Source: Azolla caroliniana | Taxonomy: Eukaryota > Polypodiophyta | Length of the DNA: 64,000 nucleotides | Reading direction: 5' to 3' | Assembly: GCA_043228905.1 (NCBI GenBank) | Contig: JBHGNT010000014.1 | Span: 2,418,001-2,482,000 of the forward strand | In this document: positions 21,626-30,800 of the stretch, in pieces | How the letters are laid out: each line of letters begins with the position of its first letter | Numbering within the stretch: the stretch's first letter is position 1 | Translations under genes and position numbers: made by a program | The notes under the pieces: model-generated | The model's database searches: none | What the model was told of the DNA's origin: nothing | What the model saw: only the letters and a program-made list of their open reading frames with translations

Positions 21626-24600
21626 CACTTCGGCATGGGATGTCTCTCCAATCCGATCCTCTTCCGGCATGCTTCCAGCTTGTCGGGTGTGAGCACCTTG
21701 GTCAGCATATCCGACCCGTTCTCGTCCGTGTGGATCTTCGTCAGCACGAACTCCTTGTCTTCTATCCTTTCCCGGATCCAGTGATATCTTCGCTGGATGT
21801 GCTTCGTCCGGGAGTGATAGGCCGCGTTCTTCGCAAGGTGGATTGCACTCTGACTGTCGCAGTAGAGTCGGTACTCCTCCTGCCGGATACCGAGCTCTCT
21901 AATGAAGTCCTTCATCCATATTATTTCCTTGCCGGCTTCAACAGCTGCCATGTACTCCGCCTCCGTGGTTGACAACGCAACCGTCTTCTGCAGCCTCGAC
22001 TGCCACGAAACTGCTCCCCCTGCATACGTCATCACATACCCTGATGTGGACCGGCTGGTATCTGCATCAGCCGACATATCCGAATCGGTGAAGCCGTCGA
22101 GTTCGGGCTTACCGGAGCCGAATCGGAGGCACACGTTTGCCGTGCCCTTCAGGTATCGGAGTATCCACTTGGCCGCGTTCCAATGCTCTTTGCCGGGATT
22201 GCTCATGTACCGGCTCACCACTCCGACTGCATATCCGATGTCCGGTCTCGTACACACCATGGCGTACATCAAGCTCCCGACGGCTGAGGCATATGGCACT
22301 TTCATCATATCCTCCTTTTCAGCCTTTGTCTTGGGACTTTGCTTGTTGGACAGCTTGCAGTTTGCCGGGAGGGTCGATCCGACCGGTCTTGCTTCCGACA
22401 TGTTGAACCGGTGAAGCACCTTCGTCACGTACTTCTCCTGTGACAGCCACAACTGCTTCTTCTTCCGGTCCCGGATGATATGCATCCCTAGTATTTGCCT
22501 CGCCGAACCCAAGTCCTTCATTGAGAAGGTTCGGTGAAGAGCCTTCTTCAGCATCCGTATCTTGACCTGGTCCCGTCCGACGATCAACATGTCGTCCACG
22601 TACAGGAGGAGTATTAGGAAGTCTCCTCCTTCGAACTTCTTCACAAACACGCAGTGGTCAGACTGCGTTTTGAGGTACCCTTCGTCGGTCATGAAGGAGT
22701 CGAATTTCCGGTACCATTGCCGGGGAGCCTGCTTCAGTCCGTAAAGGCTCTTCTTCAACCGGCATACCAGGTGCTCCTTCCCTTTCTTCTCGAATCCTTC
22801 CGGTTGCTGCATGTAGATCTCTTCTTCGAGGTCACCGTGAAGGAATGCTGTCTTCACGTCCATCTGTTCTACCTCGAGGTCCATGCTTGCCGCTATGCTC
22901 AGCACCGTCCGGATGGAGGTCATCTTCACTACCGGGGCAAATATCTCGTCGAAGTCGACGCCCTTCTTCTGCTGAAACCCCTTCACCACGATCCTGGCTT
23001 TGTATCTCGGGGGGTTTCCGGCATCTCCCGGTTTCAGCTTGAACACCCACTTGTTACGGAGTGCCCGTTTTCCTTTCGGCAACTCCACAAGTTCATATGT
23101 GTGGTTCTCATGCAGGGAATCCATCTCGTCCTGCATGGCACTCAACCACCTGCGGCTCTGGGTGTCATGCTTTGCTTCTTCAAAGCTCTCCGGCTCCCCC
23201 TCGTCGGTTAGCAGCACATGCTCTGGTTCCGGAAATCTCCGGGGGGCCCTTCTCTCTCTTAGAGGATATCTCCGTTCCGGAGCTTCGGTAACCGGTTCTT
23301 CCGATTCTTCTTCTTCATCCGAATCCATTTCGGGATCGGGGCCGGTTCCGGTATCATTTTCATCTTCTTCGGCCGGTTCTGTTTCTTCACCGTCTTCGGC
23401 CGGATCCTCGAGTGCTAACCGGTCCCTTGCCGGTCGGGACTGCTCCCCGTAGAGTTGATCCTCACCGGTCGACTTGGAGCTCTTCATCTTCTTCTCCGAC
23501 TCCCAGTCGGCGAGTGTCTTGTTCTCCATGAAGATGATATCACGACTCCGGAATATCTTCTTGTCAACCGGGTCCCATACTCGGTAGCCGAACTCGTCGT
23601 CGCCGTAACCGAGGAATATGCATGGCCGGGTCTTTGGATCTAGCTTTCCTCTCCGGTCCTTTGCCACATGCACGTATGCGAGACACCCGAACACCTTCAG
23701 ATGCCGGTAGGATACTTCCCTTCCAGTCCACACTCTCTGCGGCGTGTCTCCGTCCAAAGGTACTGAGGGTGATCTGTTTATCACATATGTCGCCGTCGAC
23801 ATTGCCTCAGCCCAAAATCCCTTGGGTAATTTCGCATGTGCCAGCATACTCCGGACCCTCTCCATTATGGTCCGGTTCATCCTCTCGGCCAGCCCGTTCA
23901 GTTCCGGCGTCTTCGGCACAGTAAACTCGAGTCGGATTCCCTTCGAGCGACAGTACTCCTGGAACTGCCCCCGGTATTCCCCTCCGTTATCCGCTCGTAT
24001 CGCTTTCAGCTTCTTGCCGGATTCCCTTTCCACTCTCGCGTGGAGTTCTTTGAAGACGGACAACACTTGGTCCTTTGTCTTCATCGGTGCCGTCCACAGT
24101 CTTCGGCTATGATCATCTATGAAAGTTACGAAGTACTGGGCTCCGCCATGTGACTTCGTTTCTACCTGACACACATCGGTGTGCACCAACTCCAATGGTG
24201 CGCTACGTCTCGTCGGTGGCCTTGAGTGGAAGGAGGTTCGGTTCTGCTTACCGGCCAGGCAATCGGTGCACTTCTCCAGGTGCACATGCTTCACTGGAAT
24301 AAGGTTGTCTTCTGCAAGCCTCTTCATCCCCTTCTCACTCATGTGGCACAGTCTTTTGTGCCACAGCTCACCGGCAGTGTCGGCTGCCACATTCAGCTCT
24401 TCCGGACATAACCGGGCATTCATCAGGTACAGTGTGTTGTCTTTCCGGGCCCGAGCCACTATCAGGCTCCCCTTGCTGAACTTCATTACGCCGTTCTGGA
24501 TGCTACCCGTGTAGCCTTCATCATCTAGCCTCCCGGCCGAAATCAGGTTCAGTCGGACCTCCGGAACGTGTCGGACATTCTTCAGCAGCATTTTACATCC

Positions 24601-25701
24601 GGTCGGGGTTGTCAACCACACATCTCCTATGCCGGCAATTCGGCACGTACCTTCGTTTCCCATCCGAACACAGCCATGCTCACCGGCTGTGTAGGATGAG
24701 AAGTATCTTCTCTCCGGGGTCAGGTGGAACGATGCTCCGGAATCGACCACCCAGGTCGTCTCATCGCCGGCAATGTTTAGTTCACCTTCTTCGGTGATGA
24801 GCATGATTTCTTCCTCACTTGCCGCGAGTGCCGTTGTTCCTTTCCGGTCCTGCCCTCGCCGATCCGAACCTCTCCGGTCCGTGGCTCCCCGGTATGCACC
24901 GTTTCTCTCCGGTGACTTCTTCGAATCGGTGTCGTCGGCTCCGTTGTCTTTTCGGTAATGCCGACAATTCTTTCGGAAGTGCCCCGGCTTCCCACAGTGG
25001 AAGCATGTGGGCCTTCCTCTTGACCGCGACCGGGTCCCCGACTTCTCTCGTCTTTGCGGACTCCGGTTCCATTGTCTTCCCCGATCCGATTCGGTAAGCA
25101 GCGCCTTCGAGTCGGAGGCCGGTTCTTTATCTCTCCGACGCGCTTCTTCGTTCAAAATACTTGTCTTTACCGTTTGTAAGGACAGGTTGTCTTCGGTGCA
25201 GGAGGTGCTGAGAGTCACCACCAAGTTCTCCCAGCTATCCGGCAATGTACACATCAGGATGATGGCTTGCATTGCATCCTCCAACGGGAACTTGATCGCC
25301 GCAAGCTGATTCACGAATCCCATGAACGTGCTTACGTGTTCCACCATACTCTCGCCGTCCCGGTACTTGAGATTTACTATCTTCCTCATCAGGGAGGTCC
25401 GGTTCAACGCATTCTTCCTCTCGTAGAGGCCCGACAGCTTCTTCCACATCTCATATGCGTTGGTGTCGTTCGCCACATGTTGTAGGACGCTTACATCGAC
25501 ATATTGTCGGATCGTCGCTACGGCTTTCCGGTTCAGGAGCTTCCACTCCGACTCAAGTACCCCTTTCGGTATTTCCGACCTGTCAATCGGTTCATACAGG
25601 TCCCGAACGATCAGAAGGTCCTCCATCTTGATCTTCCAATCGGCGTAATTCTGCGCGTTCAGCACCATCATCCCCGGCTGCCCGCTGCCGCCGCCTTCCA
25701 T
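21625..25701 (-). CDS. Copia Gag-Pol polyprotein, intact
   Basis: 1358 residues from ATG 25701; an upstream in-frame GTG lies inside the LTR and is not a sensible start. Domains in order: gag (LNAQNYADWKIKMEDLL near 15), CCHC zinc knuckle (CFHCGKPGHFRKNC near 240), aspartic protease (VVDSGASFH near 325), GAG-pre-integrase (LWHKRLCHM near 445), integrase core (VHTDVCQ, FIDDHSRRLW, ADNGGEYRGQF), reverse transcriptase (FKLKPGD...YVDDMLIVGRD) and RNase H (STTEAEYMAAVEAGKE). It ends soon after RNase H, unlike the two Copia copies that carry an extension. It makes the particle, integrase and polymerase for transposition. The protease-integrase-RT order defines Copia. Confidence 0.97.
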   Translation of the reverse strand: MEGGGSGQPGMMVLNAQNYADWKIKMEDLLIVRDLYEPIDRSEIPKGVLESEWKLLNRKAVATIRQYVDVSVLQHVANDTNAYEMWKKLSGLYERKNALNRTSLMRKIVNLKYRDGESMVEHVSTFMGFVNQLAAIKFPLEDAMQAIILMCTLPDSWENLVVTLSTSCTEDNLSLQTVKTSILNEEARRRDKEPASDSKALLTESDRGRQWNRSPQRREKSGTRSRSRGRPTCFHCGKPGHFRKNCRHYRKDNGADDTDSKKSPERNGAYRGATDRRGSDRRGQDRKGTTALAASEEEIMLITEEGELNIAGDETTWVVDSGASFHLTPERRYFSSYTAGEHGCVRMGNEGTCRIAGIGDVWLTTPTGCKMLLKNVRHVPEVRLNLISAGRLDDEGYTGSIQNGVMKFSKGSLIVARARKDNTLYLMNARLCPEELNVAADTAGELWHKRLCHMSEKGMKRLAEDNLIPVKHVHLEKCTDCLAGKQNRTSFHSRPPTRRSAPLELVHTDVCQVETKSHGGAQYFVTFIDDHSRRLWTAPMKTKDQVLSVFKELHARVERESGKKLKAIRADNGGEYRGQFQEYCRSKGIRLEFTVPKTPELNGLAERMNRTIMERVRSMLAHAKLPKGFWAEAMSTATYVINRSPSVPLDGDTPQRVWTGREVSYRHLKVFGCLAYVHVAKDRRGKLDPKTRPCIFLGYGDDEFGYRVWDPVDKKIFRSRDIIFMENKTLADWESEKKMKSSKSTGEDQLYGEQSRPARDRLALEDPAEDGEETEPAEEDENDTGTGPDPEMDSDEEEESEEPVTEAPERRYPLRERRAPRRFPEPEHVLLTDEGEPESFEEAKHDTQSRRWLSAMQDEMDSLHENHTYELVELPKGKRALRNKWVFKLKPGDAGNPPRYKARIVVKGFQQKKGVDFDEIFAPVVKMTSIRTVLSIAASMDLEVEQMDVKTAFLHGDLEEEIYMQQPEGFEKKGKEHLVCRLKKSLYGLKQAPRQWYRKFDSFMTDEGYLKTQSDHCVFVKKFEGGDFLILLLYVDDMLIVGRDQVKIRMLKKALHRTFSMKDLGSARQILGMHIIRDRKKKQLWLSQEKYVTKVLHRFNMSEARPVGSTLPANCKLSNKQSPKTKAEKEDMMKVPYASAVGSLMYAMVCTRPDIGYAVGVVSRYMSNPGKEHWNAAKWILRYLKGTANVCLRFGSGKPELDGFTDSDMSADADTSRSTSGYVMTYAGGAVSWQSRLQKTVALSTTEAEYMAAVEAGKEIIWMKDFIRELGIRQEEYRLYCDSQSAIHLAKNAAYHSRTKHIQRRYHWIRERIEDKEFVLTKIHTDENGSDMLTKVLTPDKLEACRKRIGLERHPMPK

Positions 25702-25715
25702 TTTCTGCAACAGTC

Positions 25716-25727
25716 GCTCTGATACCA
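25716..25727 (-). other. Primer-binding site of the young Copia
   Basis: TGGTATCAGAGC on the minus strand, three bases from the 5' LTR, complements initiator-Met tRNA. The gag ATG follows only 14 bases later, an unusually short leader. Confidence 0.95.
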
Positions 25728-25730
25728 GAT

Positions 25731-26328
25731 TGTTGTGAATCACCGCTTGGATTCACCTTCTTCCCTCGGCCACAACCGAGTAATCGCGGATCAATGGAGC
25801 AGAAAATAGGAACCAAAAGAAGAAATACACGAGACGCGTTTACACAGGGATTAACGTGGAAAACCCTAGATGGGAAAAACCACGGGAGTACGAGACTCCA
25901 AACCAACACTATACAGAGAAGTATACAATGGCGAGCTGCAAGGCGACGACCTTGAGCTCGCTGTCCTCGCCACAGGCGGCGGAAATACACAGAGGCGTCT
26001 ACCTCTTCCTCTCTCGCGCTCTATCTCTCTCTCTCTCTCTCTCTCACGGCTGCTTTCTCTCTTCACTCCTCTAAAGTGGAAAAACAGAAAAAGATCAGCA
26101 AACATAAAACTGTTTGCCCTAAGTCATATTTATACTTATATGACTTTGGGCTATTTACAACTGTAGCCTCAGGGGCCCATAGCGAACATATTCACGGATA
26201 TGTCCCTGCATCCGGATCGCTCTCCGGGTACATTCGTCATCCGGTGCCGAAACCGGGGTCTTCGTCATCCGGATCCGAAACCGAAACCGGATCCGACCAT
26301 CCCATCCGAAGGGACCGTAATCCCAACA
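25731..26328 (-). repeat. 5' LTR of the young Copia
   Basis: 598 bases, nearly identical to the 3' LTR. It should hold the element's promoter on the minus strand; I see CATATAAGTATAAATATGAC (about 26124-26143, minus strand) as a possible TATA region. Confidence 0.95.
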
Positions 26329-26333
26329 ATTAC

Positions 26334-26749
26334 AATGTAAGAACCTACAATAACAACTCCAATGTAGTATCACTCACAGAAAACTAAACAATACTTCATA
26401 CATACATACATACATACATATATATATACACACACACATAGAAGTAACGGCTAGCCGTTACTTCTTTGTAACAGTTGTTTTGTCTTTTTCTTATTGTTAT
26501 TGTAATTGATATTTTGTCTTTATCCTCATAACTGATATTTTGTCTTTATCATTTGTGGTGTAAGCAAGTAATCTTAACACCCCCCCCCTTAGTTGTGACA
26601 CCACCAACTCCTCTATTTGGATGAATACTTAATTCAATATGGTGGCAACAACTCCAATGTTTTGCATTGGGTACTGGCTTGGTAAGAAAATCAACCCACA
26701 TAGCTTGTGTTGAAGTATGTCCAATAGAAAGGTTAGAGGGTAAAAGCAT
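26334..26749 (-). pseudogene. Older Copia: LTR part and end of pol
   Basis: The minus strand from 26749 reads GHTSTQAMWVDFLTKPVPNAK, the end of Copia RNase H, with IHPNRG before a G-rich polypurine tract (26579-26588). The LTR begins at 26578 (TGTTAAGATTACTTGC) and continues past the young Copia to 20907. Microsatellites (CATA and CA, 26395-26440) and a perfect 24-base palindrome (26441-26464) lie in this LTR. The rest of pol is missing beyond 26749. Confidence 0.7.
26441..26464. repeat. Perfect 24-base palindrome
   Basis: GAAGTAACGGCT is followed directly by its reverse complement with no spacer. It could extrude as a cruciform or bind a dimeric factor. It lies in the older Copia LTR, so a promoter element is a reasonable guess. 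Confidence 0.9.
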
Positions 26750-26764
26750 GCGAGTGGAAACACT

Positions 26765-26825
26765 ATTATAGCTAATTAGCTACTAAAATGGCCACAGCTA
26801 ATTAGCTATTTGTTTAGCTAGTTTT
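26765..26825. repeat. Short TAGCTAATTAGCTA cluster
   Basis: Three units (about 26769, 26798 and 26814, the last partial) of the palindromic motif occur just beyond the older Copia relic. They may mark the left part of the DNA transposon that resumes after the 27.4-33.3 kb Copia. Confidence 0.7.
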
Positions 26826-27357
26826 TTGTGGGCAAATCATATGGAGGGTTTAAGAAATTTTACGTTTTATTAGTTAAATACATGTCATTTAATTTATGAG
26901 AATACTCAAATATTTGAACTTTGGTTTTTGACATAATGGAACTTGGGGAACAATGTCATCGTCTAAGGTCAACTTGAATGTCATCAAATTACTCATAATC
27001 CTGAGTTTGAGTTCGAACTCCAAACAGATGGAGTACTCTGAGCACAAACGCAAACGAAGCTCCTGTAGCAGTATAACAACTCTGAGATCGACATTGCACC
27101 TTTAGAGCTACAACACACGACCAATTTGATCCTTGTCCAGGTATGTATCAGTTACATATTAAAAAATAAATAAATTTTCCCTTTGATAACTATCTGTAAC
27201 TTTGGTGCTTGTTCATCTTTCCCAAAAATCAAATAGGGCAAAGTTGTTGGAGTCCCAAACAAGGATGTCTTGAAGATCGGGGTGTAGTAGTAGGTGTGTT
27301 TTTGATTGATAGAATTTTGTATTACGGTTGATTTCTGCCTTTAGTGATGATTAGGGT
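26826..27357 (+). other. Possible exon region, split from 33.3 kb by a Copia
   Basis: A donor-like CCAG|GTATGT occurs at about 27139, and a candidate exon with ATG after AACTCCAAACAG lies at 27029, but its frame soon stops. The text before the Copia at 27358 and after it at 33291 is similar in style (GGGTTT, GATTAC runs), consistent with an intron interrupted by the Copia. No protein family recognised. Confidence 0.3.
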
Positions 27358-27764
27358 TGTTGAGCGGCAAGCTCAACCGGAGCCGGATCGGATGAATAAG
27401 CTGGAGCCGGTAAGCGAGACGGATCGAGCGAAACGGATCGGTATGACGGTGAACAACCGAACCGGCAAGCAGTGGAGGCCGGGTGCAATCCGTAACCGGA
27501 AGTCCAATCGGAAGCCTAGTATAGGATAGACTACTAGGTAGCTATAGTCTCGTAGTAAGTGTTAGATGCTCGTGTGAGCATTGAAGTACATGGTACTTCT
27601 GTCAGTCCCAAAAGGACTTGTATAAATAGTGCTACTTAGCACAGTGTGTGTACAGAGTCTTGATATAATTTTGAAATTGTGTTCTACTCTCTTTGTCTCT
27701 CTTGCTGTGTGTGTGTGTGTGTGTTGTTCTCTGTTTTACGCTTCCGCAAACACTTATGTTTACA
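27358..27764 (+). repeat. 5' LTR of the decayed Copia
   Basis: Starts TGTTGAGCGGCAAGCTCAAC, ends ACTTATGTTTACA. GGACTTGTATAAATAG near 27613 is a good TATA region. A (TG)n tract lies at 27706-27724. Confidence 0.95.
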
Positions 27765-27776
27765 TGGTATCAGAGC
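27765..27776 (+). other. Primer-binding site of the decayed Copia
   Basis: TGGTATCAGAGC directly follows the LTR, complementary to initiator-Met tRNA. Confidence 0.95.
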
Positions 27777-27858
27777 GCGAGGGTTCAGAACCTCTGCTGC
27801 AGACATTTACTCTTGAGAAGAAAACCCTAACAGGTCGAAAACAGACACAGTAGAAGAT

Positions 27859-30800
27859 ATGGATAGAGGCATGGCTACGTCGCTCCCAGTGGAGAAGCTC
27901 GACAGGAGCAACTACGCATCCTGGTCTTACAAGATGCACCAGTACCTGCTTGGACACGGGTACTGGAGTTATGTCGAAGGAGCGAACGATGCGGCGCAAG
28001 ACTTGGCACACAAGGACTTCCCGGTATGGGAACAGGCGGCAAGCAGGGTGATGTACTGCTTCGCGTCCAGTGTCGGCGATAAGCTGCTCAGCCACATCCG
28101 TGACGCCAAGACACCGAAGGATGCTTGGGGGAACCTGAAAAAGGTTTTCGCCGCAAGCACCACTGCCCGGAGGCTGCAACTCAGATAGGAGTTGAGCAAT
28201 GTTCGACAGAAGAACATGTCCGTGGCAGACTACACGGGCCGGATAAAGGAGATCTGCGACTCGCTCGTCTCTATCAATGTTATCGTAGAGGAAGACGAGA
28301 TGGTGCAGGTATGTCTCGGAGGCCTGGCGTCCAAGTTCGGAGCGCTCCGGATAGCGGTGTGTACAAGGGAGAATACCCCCTCATTCTTCGACTTACAGTC
28401 GATGCTCCTTGTAGAGGAGAACCACGCCGGTGCATCTACCAGTGCATCCCCGGACAGCCGAATGCTGTACACGGGAACGGATCGGCTCCGTGGGCGTGGT
28501 GGAAAAGGTGGGTCGGCACGCAATGGAGGCGGCCGGCAAGAGCAGGAACGGAGGCACTATGAGCGTGCCGACAGCAGTTCTGGGACTTCCACAAGCAGGG
28601 GGAGTCAAGGCGGTGCCGGAGGCCGGCAAGACAAATCCGCTACGAAATGCTGGTACTGTGGAAAAAAAGGTCACAGGGAAAGCGAGTGTTGGAGAAAGCG
28701 TGCCAATTCGGACAAATCCAGATCCGGCAAGATCGGTAAGGATGGCCGGCAAAACTTGCACTACGCAAACGGATCAGGAGGATCCGGAACCGGAAAGGCC
28801 GGTAAGGGGCCAGCCTTGGTGATGAATCACAAGGCAAACTCAATGAAGAAGACCACTTCCAAAACGGAGGAAGTGTGGTATGTTGATTCCGGTGCATCGA
28901 ACCACATGACAAGCCACAAAGAGTGGTTCTCCTTTCTGGAGAAACCGGATCAACCAGGAGTAGTCGAAACCGGACACGACACTCCTCACCCAATCGTGCA
29001 CGTCGGAGAAGTCCCTCTAAGCCACGTCAGACAGAAAGGGAAGCTGATGAACATATTACACGTTCTGACAATCACGAAGAACCTGGTGTCCGTCGGTCAG
29101 ATTGTCGACCAGGGGATGCAGGTGCGGTTTACGCACCTCGGGTGCTTCATTGAGGATGAGGGCGAAGTTATTGCGCAAGGGCGCAGAGACGGGAGGATGT
29201 TTAGCCTCAACACCAATGACTTTGGCACCGCTCTGTTCGCGAAACGACAGAAGGTCAAGTCGGACATCGACCTGTGGCACAAGCGGATAGGCCACGTCAA
29301 CTATCGGAGGCTTCAAGACCTGCAAACGAAACAAGTCATTTTCGGTTTGCCGAAGTTCAGCGGTCGGAGAGCCGAAATTTGTGAAGCCTGCCAACTTGGG
29401 AACCAACACTGGCTTCCATTCCCCACCGAATGGAACCGGAGCCATAATAAGCTCGATCTCATCCATTCGGATGTGTGGGGACCGGCACAAAGTGTAAGCC
29501 TTGGCGGGAGCCGATACTTCGTCTCCTTCACCGACGACTATACACGATATACCTGGATCTACCTCATTGAGCGGAAGAGCGAAGTCTTCGACTGTTTCCG
29601 GAGCCTCCAGAAGATGGTGGAATGGGAATCGGAGAGGAAGATCAAATGCCTTCGGTCGGATGGCGGAAAGGAATATTTTTCCGGCCAATTCACTAGTTAT
29701 CTGCAGCAGAAGGGAATTCGGCGAGAGTTCAGCTGCAGATACACACCGGAGCAAAACGGTGTGGCCGAAAGGAAGAACCGGACACTCGTCGAAGCGGCAA
29801 GGGCAATGCTGGAGGAGAAGAGCATGCCTCGGTTCTACTAGGCGGAGGCGGTCCAGACGGCCGTCTACATACAAAACCGCATTGGTGACAAGGTGTCAGC
29901 TCATGAGCTGTATTTCGGGCGCAAGACACCTTCGGATATTCGGTAGCATAGCGTATGTGCATGTGCCGAATTAGAAGCGGAGAAATCTGGACGCAAAATC
30001 GGAAAAATGCATCCTAGTCGGCTATGCTCAAGAGCAAAAGGGGTATAAGTGTTATAACCCCCGGACGAAGGAAGTCCGAGTTAGCCGGGATGTCGAGTTC
30101 GATGAATTGGCATCCTGGTACTCCGTACCGACTCCGACTTCCAATCCCGACCCAATGTCGGAAGATCAGGCCAGTGAGCCTGAATCAGCCCTGGCAGAGG
30201 ATGATGAAGCTGGGACTCAAGATGAGAGTCCGGAATCGTTACGGTTGAGTGGACCGAACGTGCGACTGAGTCGGTTGGACCAGTCGGATGAAGAGATGGC
30301 AAGTGGTGGAGACTCTGCCGTGCTCTCCCCGCGCAAGGAACTGAGGAAACGGTTCACGCGCAAAGAGAAGGGGAAGAGGAAGATGCCGGAATTCGAAACC
30401 GGCAACGATGAGTCGGATCGGTGCGTATCTGACTCCGGAAAGGAGAAAGGCGGATCTTCGGCAACGAAGACCGAACTGGCCAAGAAGGGCCTCAAATCAG
30501 GTGACGGGGCATTGCGTCGATCAACCTGACAGAAGGATCCCGTCATGCGGTATGGGTACAATGAATACATGGCGCATCATTATGCGTACATGACTAAGGT
30601 GACAGAAGTGCGTGAGCCGGAGAGCTACGCAGAAGCGGCAAAGGACGCAAGTTGGCGTGCCGCTATGGACGAAGAAATGCGGGCACTCGATGCCAACGAA
30701 ATTTGGGACCTAGTTGATCCTCCCCGTCACTGTAAACCGGTCGGATGCAAGTGGGTGTACAAGGTCAAGTACAACGCCGACGGTTCTGTTAACCGGTACA

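Larger units (their letters stand above)
21015..26328 (-). mobile_element. Complete young Ty1/Copia retrotransposon
   Basis: Two LTRs (600 and 598 bases) flank an intact gag-pol frame, with a perfect TSD ATTAC at 21010-21014 and 26329-26333. I count two substitutions between the LTRs plus a 2-base difference in a CT microsatellite, so insertion is recent. Primer-binding site, polypurine tract and one uninterrupted polyprotein are all present. This is the only element in the window that could be autonomous and active. It inserted into the LTR of an older Copia. Confidence 0.97.

Noticed and set aside
21640-25722. Numerous plus-strand frames (up to 185 codons) across the young Copia
   Set aside because: Antisense shadows of the intact minus-strand polyprotein.
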